Shown here: positions 53,189 to 61,884 of the stretch, in pieces
Layout of the letters: every line of letters starts with the position of its first letter
Numbering within the stretch: the first letter of the stretch is position 1
Assembly: GCF_026004115.1 (NCBI RefSeq)
Contig: NZ_BPIM01000001.1
Location: 62,001 to 126,000, forward strand
Reading direction: 5' to 3'
Length of the DNA stretch: 64,000 nt
Source: Meiothermus sp.
GTDB lineage: Bacteria > Deinococcota > Deinococci > Deinococcales > Thermaceae
Notes under the pieces: model-generated
Seen by the model: the letters and a program-made list of their open reading frames with translations, nothing else
Databases searched by the model: none
What the model was told of the DNA's origin: nothing
Translations under genes and position numbers: made by a program

Positions 53189-53218
53189 ACCCTACTATAA
53201 CTTGTAGTTTAGTGTCAA
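53189..53218 (-). promoter_or_regulatory. Promoter of the nrdIEF operon
   Basis: TTGACA (53218-53213), 18 bp, TAGGGT (53194-53189). It starts 3 bp after the cobD stop codon and feeds directly into the riboswitch. A palindrome, GAAACCACA TTT TGTGGTTTC (53160-53180), lies at the 5' end of the mRNA. Confidence 0.55.
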
Positions 53219-53220
53219 GC

Positions 53221-54222
53221 TCAGCCGGCCAACAGGGGAGCCAGAGCATGCAGCAAGGCCTCCTGGGCTTCAGGTACTTGTGCAGAAAGGCGCAGCCACT
53301 CCGGTAAACCAAAACTGGTGCAGTCGCGTACCCGAATGCCCTGCTCGCGTAGCCTTTGAGCCACCTGGGTGGCCTGGCCCACCCGCACCATCAGGAAGTT
53401 GGCGGTGCTCTCGCGCACCTCGAGGCCCAGCTTCCTCAACCCCTGGGCCAGCTGTCTTCTCAGGAGCCAGAGTTCCTGGCGGCTTTGGGCCAGCCAGACC
53501 TGGGAAGCAGGTTGCAGGATGGCCCGCAAAAAGGCCTCTCCATGCACCCCCAGCACCCAGGAAGGGGCTATGTGGCGAAAATGGGTGAGGTCATGCGGGG
53601 CCAACAGATATCCCGCCCGCACCCCGGTCAGGCCGTGTGCTTTATTGGGGCTATAAAGCCACCAGGCCGCTCGGGGCAGCGCGGGGGGGCTTTCGCACAG
53701 GGGATAATAGGCCAGGTCGAGCACCAGGTGTGCCTGCCGGCGGTGGGCGGTTTCGGCAGCCTCCTCTAGAAAATCGTAGATTTCACCCGTCGGGTTGTTG
53801 GGCACACACAAAAAAGCTAGGGTGGCTTGGGGTAACAGGCGCAGGAAGTCGTCTTTACTCTGGGCTTTAAGCAAAGGCAGCTCGGCGGGTTGAGCTGCCC
53901 GGGCATACTCGGAAAAGGTGGGGGGCAGGATGAGCATGGGCCCCCTCAGGTAGCGCAGCCGGGTCAGGCGGTGAATGAGTTCGCTGGCACCTCCGCCCAC
54001 CGCGACCTGCTCGGGCGCAACCCCGTGGTGCTGTGCCAAGGCCGTATGAATCTCGGCATACAGCGGATCTGGGTAGTGGCTGGGGTCGGCCTGACGGATG
54101 GCCTCGAGGGCCTGGGGGTCAGGACCGAGGCCGTTGGCATTGGTCGAGAAGTCGTAACGGGGCAGAGGCCCGCTGTCGGTACCGCCGTGCACCGGCTTGA
54201 GCACATCGTCGATCATGAGCAT
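53221..54222 (-). CDS. cobD: L-threonine-O-3-phosphate decarboxylase
   Basis: A 333-residue PLP enzyme of the histidinol-phosphate aminotransferase group. It has YDFSTNANGLGP at the N-terminus, GGGASELIHRL, LCVPNNPTGEIYDFLEE, VLDLAYYPL and YSPNKAHGLTGVRAGYLL with the PLP Lys. Its place 11 bp after cbiB argues for CobD, which makes (R)-1-amino-2-propanol phosphate, the linker that CbiB joins to cobyric acid, and not HisC. The sequence alone would not separate the two firmly. No riboswitch precedes this pair. Confidence 0.85.
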   Translation of the reverse strand: MLMIDDVLKPVHGGTDSGPLPRYDFSTNANGLGPDPQALEAIRQADPSHYPDPLYAEIHTALAQHHGVAPEQVAVGGGASELIHRLTRLRYLRGPMLILPPTFSEYARAAQPAELPLLKAQSKDDFLRLLPQATLAFLCVPNNPTGEIYDFLEEAAETAHRRQAHLVLDLAYYPLCESPPALPRAAWWLYSPNKAHGLTGVRAGYLLAPHDLTHFRHIAPSWVLGVHGEAFLRAILQPASQVWLAQSRQELWLLRRQLAQGLRKLGLEVRESTANFLMVRVGQATQVAQRLREQGIRVRDCTSFGLPEWLRLSAQVPEAQEALLHALAPLLAG

Positions 54223-54233
54223 TCAGTATGGGC

Positions 54234-55169
54234 TTAGAACGTATCTAAGATTTGTTGGCACGCTTCTATTGCAGCCAGCAGCACCCCCCCCACCCAGCCG
54301 GCTCGTTGCACCAAGGCCAGGCCCCAGGTCACATCTTCGGCTGCAGGAGGACGGCCCTGCCGGTTTAGGGTATACACCCTGGGTTTGCCCAAGCGCAAGC
54401 CCAGGGCCAGGGCCAGGGCCGCCATGGGCCAGCCGGCATTGGGGGATGGCGTTTTGTGGGCCTCTCGGCGAAGAGTTGCAAAGGAGAAGCGCAAAATTCG
54501 AGAAGTACCTGCACGCCAACACCAGCCTCCGATTAGCCACACAAGCCCGGCTGTTAGCCTGGCAGGTAGCCAGTTAAGCACGTCGTCAATGCGAGCAGCC
54601 CAGCGGCCCGCCCACTCCCACTCGCCCCGGTAGCCCCACATGGCATCGGCGGTATTGGCAAACCGGTAGAGGGCTGCTCCGGGCAGGCCTAAGAGCAAAA
54701 ACCAAAAGAGCGGGGCAATAACCGAGTCCGACAGGTTTTCAGCCGCCGACTCCAGCAGGCTTTCGCGCACCTCCGATGCCGACAGGCTGGAGGTATCGCG
54801 GCTCACCAGGTATTGCAGCCGCGAGCGCCCGGCCTCGAGGCCCTCACCAAGCGCCATCTCCACGGCGTGGGCTTCATCCAGAAGCATCCGAAAAGCAAAA
54901 AGGGGCTTGAGAAACAATGCTGTCAGGAGAAGCTCGAGGCCCTGTGGTAGAAAGCTCAGCAATCCGCTCAAGATCCAGTAAATCCCAGCGAAGAATCCCG
55001 CTCCCATACACCAAAACCCGGCGCCGCCCCAAAAGGCCTGTAGAGGGGGAAGCTGGGTCAGTCCCTTGCCTACCCAAGCCAGGTAGCGCCCCATCCAAAC
55101 CACAGGATGAAACGCCCCTTTGGGTTCTCCCCAGACCCAATCAATCCACAGGGCCAGCAAAACAGTCAT
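54234..55169 (-). CDS. cbiB: Adenosylcobinamide-phosphate synthase CbiB
   Basis: A membrane protein of 311 residues (about five helices) that condenses adenosylcobyric acid with aminopropanol phosphate. Family motifs: WVWGEPKGAFHPVVWMGRYL at the N-terminus, LVSRDTSSLSASEVRESLLESAAENLSDSVIAPLFW, AANT-like FANTADAMWGYR and ARIDDVLNWLPARLTAG. ATG 55169 fits best: TTGAAG, 18 bp, TACCTT lies before it, 8 nt from the ATG. The next upstream frame positions overlap the divergent kinase promoter. cobD follows 11 bp downstream. Confidence 0.93.
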   Translation of the reverse strand: MTVLLALWIDWVWGEPKGAFHPVVWMGRYLAWVGKGLTQLPPLQAFWGGAGFWCMGAGFFAGIYWILSGLLSFLPQGLELLLTALFLKPLFAFRMLLDEAHAVEMALGEGLEAGRSRLQYLVSRDTSSLSASEVRESLLESAAENLSDSVIAPLFWFLLLGLPGAALYRFANTADAMWGYRGEWEWAGRWAARIDDVLNWLPARLTAGLVWLIGGWCWRAGTSRILRFSFATLRREAHKTPSPNAGWPMAALALALGLRLGKPRVYTLNRQGRPPAAEDVTWGLALVQRAGWVGGVLLAAIEACQQILDTF

Positions 55170-55272
55170 TGGGTCAAAAGGTATCAATCTAAGACCGCTT
55201 CCTTCAAGCTCCTCTTGTGATGAGCACCAGGCCAGAAGACGAACCCATGTTTCAGCTTTATCATCAAATAGT

Positions 55273-56694
55273 ATGACTCTTCGCACCCGCATCACCCTGC
55301 TCACGCTGGCCTTGCTGGCCTTTTCGTTGCTGCTCATCGGGGGGTCGGTGTACGGTAGTTTGCAGTTTACCCTCTACGACAGCCTGCGCCGAGAGCTAAC
55401 GGAAACATCCCAAACAGCCCAGCGCTTAATCCGCGAGCAAGGCAACCTAGACGACCTGCCTCTTACGGTCTATGGACAAGCCTTATGGGTGCCTTTCCCC
55501 AATCCTACCGCCAGCGACATCCTACAGGGGGCCGCCATACCCATCGCCAAGTCGCTGGCCCTGGGCGATGCTACCCTCAACCTCTCCGAGAAAGGGCTAC
55601 AAGAGGTTTTACGATCCGGCGGGTTCTATACTCAAACCACGCTCACCCGCCCCGACGGCAGCCAGATTCCCCTGCGGGTGCGGGCCGAGCGCCTCGAGAC
55701 CGAAATTGCCGGAATCCCCCAGGGCAAGCAGTTGGTCATTTTGCTGGTAGGCAAGTCTACCGAAAGCATCGAAAGCACCCTGGCCGATTTTGCCCGCACC
55801 TACACCGCCACGGCCCTGTTGGTGCTCGTTTTTGGTGGGCTGCTGGCCTTCCGGCTGGTACGGCAAACCCTGGAGCCATTGGAGTGGGTGGCCAAAAAAG
55901 CCGAGCAAGTGAGCAATAAGCCTGAAAAACTCCCCGAAATCGAGGGCCACAACGAGGTGGCCTCGCTGGTCAAATCGCTCAACCGGATGCTCGCCCGGCT
56001 GGAGGGCGCCTGGGAAACCCAGGGCCGCTTTCTGGCCGATGCCTCGCACGAACTGCGGACGCCAGTAACAGCCATTTTGGGGCACGTCAACTACCTCCTG
56101 CGTCGCACGCAGCTCTCGGATCAGCAGCGCGAAGGTTTAGAAATTATCAAGCGAGAATCGGAGCGCATGCACAAGCTGGTAGGCGACCTGCTCGAGCTCT
56201 CCAAGACCGGCGGAAGCTGGAAGGTCGAGCTGGGTTCAGTGCACCTCAAAACCGTGCTGGATGAAATCGAAGAGGAGTACAGCAAGAGTTTTGAGGGCCG
56301 CATCGAGGTACAGGCCCCCGATCAGGTGTGGGTACTGGGCGACCCCGAGCGGCTGCACCAGGTCATTGCCAATCTGGTTTCCAACGCCATCAAGGCCAAC
56401 TCCACCCACATACGTCTGGTGGTGCTCGATCTGGCCGAGCGGGTAGTAATCCGCGTGGAAGACGACGGTGAGGGCATCAGCAAAGAACACCTGCCCCATC
56501 TGTTCGAGCGCTTCTACCGGGTGGACAAAGCCCGTGACCGTGAGCGCGGCGGCAGCGGCCTAGGACTGGCCATCGTGCGCTCGATCGTGGAGGCTCACGG
56601 AGGCAGCGTGTGGGTCGAGAGCGAGCCCGGCAAGGGCTCGGTGTTCAACATCTCCCTCAAGCGAGCTTCTGCTCCCCATCCACAGCTGGCCTGA
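55273..56694 (+). CDS. Sensor histidine kinase
   Basis: The 473 residues have a membrane helix at 8-30, an extracytoplasmic sensor region (about 31-175) that I do not recognise, a second helix at about 180-198, a HAMP-like linker, the phosphoacceptor box FLADASHELRTPVTAI (about 260), and the ATPase domain with NLVSNAIKAN (N), EDDGEGIS (G1) and GGSGLGLAIVRSI (G2). TATCAT is 8 nt before the ATG, so it is probably leaderless. No response regulator is adjacent; the orphan OmpR-type regulator at 48021 is a possible partner. It diverges from cbiB. Confidence 0.93.
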   Translation: MTLRTRITLLTLALLAFSLLLIGGSVYGSLQFTLYDSLRRELTETSQTAQRLIREQGNLDDLPLTVYGQALWVPFPNPTASDILQGAAIPIAKSLALGDATLNLSEKGLQEVLRSGGFYTQTTLTRPDGSQIPLRVRAERLETEIAGIPQGKQLVILLVGKSTESIESTLADFARTYTATALLVLVFGGLLAFRLVRQTLEPLEWVAKKAEQVSNKPEKLPEIEGHNEVASLVKSLNRMLARLEGAWETQGRFLADASHELRTPVTAILGHVNYLLRRTQLSDQQREGLEIIKRESERMHKLVGDLLELSKTGGSWKVELGSVHLKTVLDEIEEEYSKSFEGRIEVQAPDQVWVLGDPERLHQVIANLVSNAIKANSTHIRLVVLDLAERVVIRVEDDGEGISKEHLPHLFERFYRVDKARDRERGGSGLGLAIVRSIVEAHGGSVWVESEPGKGSVFNISLKRASAPHPQLA

Positions 56695-56727
56695 TTCGAG
56701 CCGTTATCGTGGTTTGGCTTTTTGGCC

Positions 56728-57522
56728 TCAGGGGACTTTGGTTTTCGTTCTGCCAGCCGCTCCAACCTTTCTGGCCTGCTTACCGAACTTCCGCTCGAGC
56801 TCGGCAGCAAAAGCGTGGTTGGTGTAGTCGAGGGTAATGGGCGTTACCGAGATATATCCGCTCTGAACGGCCCAGAAATCGGTGCCTTCTTCCAGCTCGG
56901 CGGTGGGCTTGCCGGCCACCCAGTAGTAGGGCCGCCCATCGGGGTCTTCCCGCTCGACGATGGAATCTTCGTAGCGATGGGTGGAGAGTCGGGTAATCCT
57001 GACCCCTTGCGGGGTGCGGTTTGGAAAGTTGACGTTAAGCAAAGTTTTATGGGGCAGACCATGCTTTAGCACCCACCGCACAATAGGCACTGCGTTGCGT
57101 GCCGCCTCTTCAAACTGCAGTTCTTCACCCGAGGCATCCAGGCTAAAGGCTATGGAAGGTATACCCAACGAAGCGCCTTCCAGGGCCGCTGCCACGGTAC
57201 CCGAGTGGGTTAAGTCCAGACCCAGATTGACCCCGATATTGATCCCCGAAACCACCAAATCGGGCCAGCCCAGGAGCCTGCTGCCGAGCACCACGCAGTC
57301 CGCCGGGGTACCATCTACGCGGTAAGCTGGAATCTCACCGAAACCCGCAGAGGCGGTGTGCTTAAAGCGCAGCGGTCTGCGAAAGGTGATACTATGCCCC
57401 ACGCCCGACTGCTCTACATCCGGGGCGACTACATTCACTTCGGCAATCTCCCTTAGGGCAAAAGCTAAAGCTTTGATTCCAGGTGAAAAGATACCATCAT
57501 CGTTAGCAACAAGGATTCGCAT
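56728..57522 (-). CDS. surE: 5'/3'-nucleotidase SurE
   Basis: A 264-residue SurE phosphatase: MRILVANDDGIFSPGIKAL (metal Asp pair), APDVEQSGVGHSITF, DGTPADCVVLG and VSGINIGVNLG. It hydrolyses nucleoside monophosphates. TAGGCT ends 8 nt before the ATG, again suggesting a leaderless mRNA. It converges on the histidine kinase gene. Confidence 0.95.
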   Translation of the reverse strand: MRILVANDDGIFSPGIKALAFALREIAEVNVVAPDVEQSGVGHSITFRRPLRFKHTASAGFGEIPAYRVDGTPADCVVLGSRLLGWPDLVVSGINIGVNLGLDLTHSGTVAAALEGASLGIPSIAFSLDASGEELQFEEAARNAVPIVRWVLKHGLPHKTLLNVNFPNRTPQGVRITRLSTHRYEDSIVEREDPDGRPYYWVAGKPTAELEEGTDFWAVQSGYISVTPITLDYTNHAFAAELERKFGKQARKVGAAGRTKTKVP

Positions 57523-57742
57523 ATGCGATTAGCCTAACGCCAAAGCGCCCGGGCGGAAAGCGCCCTAGCAAAGGTCTTGGTCTGTAAAGTAGCCATTTGT
57601 TTCAGTTCGCACGCAAGCTCCCTCACCCTTTGGTAGGTGGCCGATCAACGTCGAACCCACCATCGGGACATGAAGGTTCTTTGCGCTATTGGCCTTCGGC
57701 TTGTGGCTATTAACTATATAACTGTCAGCAATCGGCAGGGTA

Positions 57743-58222
57743 TCAGGCATATACCAGTTCAACCACCACGTAAGTCTGGCTGCCCTTGGGGCTTTTGACC
57801 TGCACCTCGTCACCAACCTTTTTGCCCATCAGGGCCTGGCCTAGGGGCGATTCGTTGGAAATCTTGCCGCTGAATACATCCGCTTCGTGGCTACCTACCA
57901 TGGTCACGCTCATGCGCTGGCCGGTAGAGGTCTCGAGCTCTACCGTCACGCCAATCTGCACCTCGGTCGGAATGCCATTGCCCGATTCGACAATCTGTAC
58001 ACGGCTCAGGATGTCCTCGAGCTCGGCGATGCGGCTGTTGTTCTGCCACATGGCCCGCCGGGCCTCGTCGTAGCCAGCATTTTCGCGCAAATCGCCTTCG
58101 GCGATGGCCCGACCCATTTCATCAGCAATTTGCTGTACTTTTTCAGTTTTCAAGTAGGCAAGTTCCTGCTCGAGCCGCGCTTTGCCTTCAGCGGTAAGGT
58201 ATACCGGCTTTTTATCTGACAT
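57743..58222 (-). CDS. greA: Transcript cleavage factor GreA
   Basis: A 159-residue GreA: a coiled-coil finger (about 1-80) with EGDLRENAGYDEARR at its tip (acidic residues that enter the polymerase channel) and a C-terminal domain with FSGKISNESPLGQALMGKKV. The DLREN tip is that of GreA, not of the Thermus inhibitor Gfh1. A GGAGG site precedes the ATG. Confidence 0.93.
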   Translation of the reverse strand: MSDKKPVYLTAEGKARLEQELAYLKTEKVQQIADEMGRAIAEGDLRENAGYDEARRAMWQNNSRIAELEDILSRVQIVESGNGIPTEVQIGVTVELETSTGQRMSVTMVGSHEADVFSGKISNESPLGQALMGKKVGDEVQVKSPKGSQTYVVVELVYA

Positions 58223-58709
58223 TCAGCAAAACCTCCATAGGTCTACCGTTCGTAGACCCGAACTTCAGTATAGTACAAGCTCGGTTCTGCTTCCCTGAAC
58301 AACGCGCCTGGGGTCGGTGCGTAAACCCTCGCAAATCTCGCGCTTTAAATGCTTGGTTTTGCAAAAATTGCTTGTAGGTAGGTGACCTGACTGGGTGTTG
58401 TGCCCCCACCCAGCCTCCCCCGTTGGGAGAGGAAGGAAAGAAGTGGTTTTACTTTATACACCAGCCCTGCACGCCCAAGCAGTACCGCAATACGTACCAA
58501 ACCGGTCGCAACCATTAAGCAGGAGCACCTGGCTTTCGGCTTTGAGCTTTTAGCGGAGTGAGCGACCTGGAGAAGTCCTTGCCCCTTTGCACATACCCCC
58601 CTGACTATCCAGCACATCTCGGCTTTTTCCGTTGCCAACTGATGATTCACCCCAGCCCTGTGCGGAATTGCGTTTAGTGCCTTACTCGGCAGTGGAATAA
58701 AATGGCGGT
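58223..58709. other. Gap between greA and the 690-residue membrane protein
   Basis: About 490 bp with no recognisable gene. It contains a TATAGT-like -10 candidate on the greA side near 58268, the second copy of the 29-bp repeat (58311-58339) and, at its end, TAAAAT 6 nt before the next ATG. The rest shows nothing I can interpret. Confidence 0.5.
58311..58339 (+). repeat. 29-bp repeat, copy 2
   Basis: Matches 6316-6344 with two mismatches, same orientation, intergenic in both places. Confidence 0.55.
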
Positions 58710-60782
58710 ATGCGATGGATGGCGGGAGTTCTCTTGTTTAGTGCCACGCTGGCCCAGAGCCTGATCGTGCCGCCCGAAGCCCAGGTTGGGCAGCCTTTGG
58801 AAATTCGTGGAGCGGATTTTCCCCCAGGCCGGTACACCCTCAAGATTGCGTCGGATGCCGCAGCTACCGAGGTGAACCTCGAGACCTTCAATGGCAACAT
58901 ATCCACGGCCTGGACACCGAGCGCGGAGGGGGTATACAAGATCAGCATTCTGGTTGGGGAACGCACGGTGGAGGCGCAAACTCGAGCACAAGCCGCCCCT
59001 GCCGCACCCCCCTCACCGGTCTTGCCCTCCCGCCCCCCCCAGCCCGCCCCCGCCCGGCCCGAGATAGCCCCACCTACCCTGGGGCCCGAGGGGCTGGTGC
59101 TGGGTAACTGGAAGCTACCACTCAAGGGAGAGTGGATCGGGCCCAAACTGCTGGGGCAACGCGCTTTTATCGCCCGGGGGCCCCTGGTGCTCGAGATAGA
59201 CCTGCAAAACCCCCGGGTGGTGGCCCAGCACTACCCGCCCGGGGACGTGCGGGCCCTGGACGCCGACGCCGAACTGACGGTGCTCCTAGAGGATGGGCGG
59301 CGGCTGGGTCTGAGTGCTTTTGCGGGTAAGCCCTTCGAGGGCAGGTGGGAAAACCTGGCGGTCATTCGCGAATACCACGATACCCTGAGCGCTGCTAACG
59401 CCCGCGACCTCGACCAGAGCCCTGCCAGCGGCCGGCCTTACTGGTATTACTTTAGCCGCGAGCCAGGCAGCATCGGCCCAGCCGACCTCGAGGCAATCGG
59501 GCACGACTTGCTACAACGCAGCCACCGTCCCGAGCTGCCCTGGGGCCCCGGGGTAATGCAGTGGCTGCAACCCTGGCTAGAGCAAATACGCACTGCACGC
59601 AAACAAGGCCTCGAGCAAAGCCTGGCCTGGTCGGAGTTTTTTCTGAAGTACATGCCCCAGGTGCCCGGCGCCAAGGCCCTGCTGTGGGAACAGGTGGGCT
59701 GGCTCGAGGCCCAGGGCCGCCCCGACCTAGGACAGCGCTACCGCGAGGCCTTGCGCCAGATCGCAGGCTGGCAAAACCCCCTTACCTCGACCAATATGGC
59801 TGCGGCTACCTGGGTATTGCTGGGGCTTTATGGCCTCATGCTGCTGTACCTAACCCTAATGTACCTCCCTGCTCAACTGCGGGGGCTGCGCCCCAGCGGG
59901 GGCTGGTTGGTAGGCTGGCTGCAACACCCGCTATTACGCCTGCGCCACAGTGTGCTGGCCTATACCTCGGTCGGTGAGCGCACCCTGCTGCTCTTTTTAT
60001 TTTTGCTGGCTGCGCTGGCCTTACTCGGCTGGGGCCTGACCGCCCGCTCCGAGGCGCTTGTGGCCCAGGACAGCCTGACCCGGGGTACCCTGCGCTCGAG
60101 TGCCGCCCAGGAGACCCTGCGTAGCTTCGCCAACACCGCACCGCTACAGGGTCTTTTGGCGTATGCACTGGCCAAAGAAAACCCCAGCGAGGCGCAGCGG
60201 CTTTACGCAGCCGCCCCCCCCTGGACGTATGTCTTGCTGGGGCGGGGCACGCCAGAAGCCCTGGCGCAGGCTTACCAAAGGGCTTCATCCTCGGCTGCCG
60301 TGCGGGAGGCGCTGGGCCTCGGCGGCGACTTCTGGAGCGCGGTTTACCGCGACTCCGGGGTGGTGCGCGAGGCGGTTCCGACCCCCAGAATCATCGCCGC
60401 AACGGTGGGCTTGAGTGGGTTGCTGAGCCTGGGTACCGATTTTCTGGCGGCCTGGCGTGAGCTCCCCATCTGGCCCAGTCCACTGTGGGCCTGGATCATT
60501 GCAGTCACCATTCTGCTTTTCACCCTCTACCACTTGTTGTGCTTCTTCCTCCCCCGACCCCAGGGGGTAGACGACCACCTGGCCTGGCGGCGGGGGGTGC
60601 AACTGTTTTTTCCGGGCAGTCCCACCTACAGCCAGGGCTGGGGCCTGATGGTCTTGCTGGCCGCTGCAGGCGGCCTGTGGCTGTGGCGCCTGGGAAACCC
60701 CTGGGGAATTGTTCTAACTGGTGTGGCACTGGGGTTCCATCTGCTGCTGTGGTTTTTGCTGGTCTACCGGGGCATCAAATAA
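58710..60782 (+). CDS. Large membrane protein with N-terminal export signal, unrecognised
   Basis: The 690 residues have a signal peptide (MRWMAGVLLFSATLAQS), a small beta-rich domain (about 18-90: QVGQPLEIRGADFPPGRYTL, as in Ig-like or GTP-binding-free carrier folds), a proline-rich linker (about 92-125), an extracytoplasmic domain (about 130-370), then about seven membrane helices between 375 and 685 with a second soluble insert (about 450-560). I do not recognise the family; it may be specific to Thermaceae. TAAAAT is 6 nt before the ATG. Codon usage is like its neighbours. Confidence 0.75.
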   Translation: MRWMAGVLLFSATLAQSLIVPPEAQVGQPLEIRGADFPPGRYTLKIASDAAATEVNLETFNGNISTAWTPSAEGVYKISILVGERTVEAQTRAQAAPAAPPSPVLPSRPPQPAPARPEIAPPTLGPEGLVLGNWKLPLKGEWIGPKLLGQRAFIARGPLVLEIDLQNPRVVAQHYPPGDVRALDADAELTVLLEDGRRLGLSAFAGKPFEGRWENLAVIREYHDTLSAANARDLDQSPASGRPYWYYFSREPGSIGPADLEAIGHDLLQRSHRPELPWGPGVMQWLQPWLEQIRTARKQGLEQSLAWSEFFLKYMPQVPGAKALLWEQVGWLEAQGRPDLGQRYREALRQIAGWQNPLTSTNMAAATWVLLGLYGLMLLYLTLMYLPAQLRGLRPSGGWLVGWLQHPLLRLRHSVLAYTSVGERTLLLFLFLLAALALLGWGLTARSEALVAQDSLTRGTLRSSAAQETLRSFANTAPLQGLLAYALAKENPSEAQRLYAAAPPWTYVLLGRGTPEALAQAYQRASSSAAVREALGLGGDFWSAVYRDSGVVREAVPTPRIIAATVGLSGLLSLGTDFLAAWRELPIWPSPLWAWIIAVTILLFTLYHLLCFFLPRPQGVDDHLAWRRGVQLFFPGSPTYSQGWGLMVLLAAAGGLWLWRLGNPWGIVLTGVALGFHLLLWFLLVYRGIK

Positions 60783-60957
60783 AGCAATCTGGAGCGACCC
60801 TTCCGGCCCAAAGCGTTTTCAAAATATCAGGCTCGGCGGTTTATCCAGGTAGATGAATTCAAGCACACCAGAGCGACAAAGCTACAACTGCGCAAGGCGC
60901 TCGAGACCCGTCGTGCGATAAAATCACCTGGTTTTGTCAGGAGGAAAAAGCAGACGT

Positions 60958-61818
60958 ATGATTATCCCCCCCCTCCCCACCCCCTTCGACCAGAACGGCA
61001 ACCTCGATGCAGAAGCCTTCCGCGACCTCGCCCAGGCCATCGAACCCCATGTGGATGGGCTGCTGTTTTACGGTTCAAATGGCGAAGGCGTCCATCTGAC
61101 CCGCGAGGAACGGGCAGCGGGCCTGGCCATTCAGACTCCCCGGAAGCCTGCCATGGTGGGCCTGATGGAAGAAACCCTGGCCCAGGCGGCCATTGCCCTG
61201 AGCGAGTCCGAAAGCCTGGGGGCCAGGGTACTGGTCACCCCCCCCCGCTACTACGAGGCCAACCTGGGCCACGATGGGTTGTTGCGCTACTTCGGGGGCA
61301 TTGCCGATATGGGCAAGGCCGAGGTCTGGCTCTACCATGTGCCGGCCAATACCAAAGCCCAGCTACCCCTGCCGGTAGTGGCCGAGCTGGCCAAGCACCC
61401 CAACATTGGGGGCCTCAAGGACTCGAGCGGGGAACTGGCCCGCATGGCCTTCTACGCTTCGCAAAAACTGGCTCTAGAGCTTTACACCGGCCATGCCCCT
61501 ACCTTCCTGGGTGCCCTGGGTCTGGGTGCCAAGGGCGGCATCCTGGCGGTTTCCAACCTGGCCCCCAAACCGTACAAACAGATACTAGCGCTCTGGCAGG
61601 CCGGCAAGGTCGCCGAGGCCCAGGCCCTGCAAGCCGAGGTGGAGCCCTTTGGCCGGGTGCTGGCCCAGGGTGGTTTTGTGTTGCTCAAGCAAGCCCTGCG
61701 CCATCTGGGCCTGCCCGGCGGCTACCCCCGCCCTCCCTACCCTAACGAAAGCCCGGTCTGGCCCACCTTCAAGCCCCTTCTGGAAGAGTTCCGGGCCAGG
61801 GGTTGGACGGTGGGTTAA
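60958..61818 (+). CDS. DapA/NAL-family aldolase or lyase
   Basis: A TIM-barrel protein of 286 residues in the dihydrodipicolinate synthase/N-acetylneuraminate lyase family. It has PPLPTPFDQNGNLD, FYGSNGEGVHLTREER (equivalent to the GTTGE substrate loop), VLVTPPRYY, the Tyr of VWLYHVPANT and the Schiff-base Lys in IGGLKDSSGELARM. Both catalytic residues are present. The SNGEG loop differs from GTTGE of true DapA, so the substrate may be another 2-oxo acid. An AGGAGG site lies 13 nt before the ATG, a little far. Confidence 0.82.
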   Translation: MIIPPLPTPFDQNGNLDAEAFRDLAQAIEPHVDGLLFYGSNGEGVHLTREERAAGLAIQTPRKPAMVGLMEETLAQAAIALSESESLGARVLVTPPRYYEANLGHDGLLRYFGGIADMGKAEVWLYHVPANTKAQLPLPVVAELAKHPNIGGLKDSSGELARMAFYASQKLALELYTGHAPTFLGALGLGAKGGILAVSNLAPKPYKQILALWQAGKVAEAQALQAEVEPFGRVLAQGGFVLLKQALRHLGLPGGYPRPPYPNESPVWPTFKPLLEEFRARGWTVG

Positions 61819-61884
61819 GGGTTTCTGAAGGAAATAACCCAACCTTATAAAGCCGCATCCGGTAAGCTCGATGTGGAGGAAACC

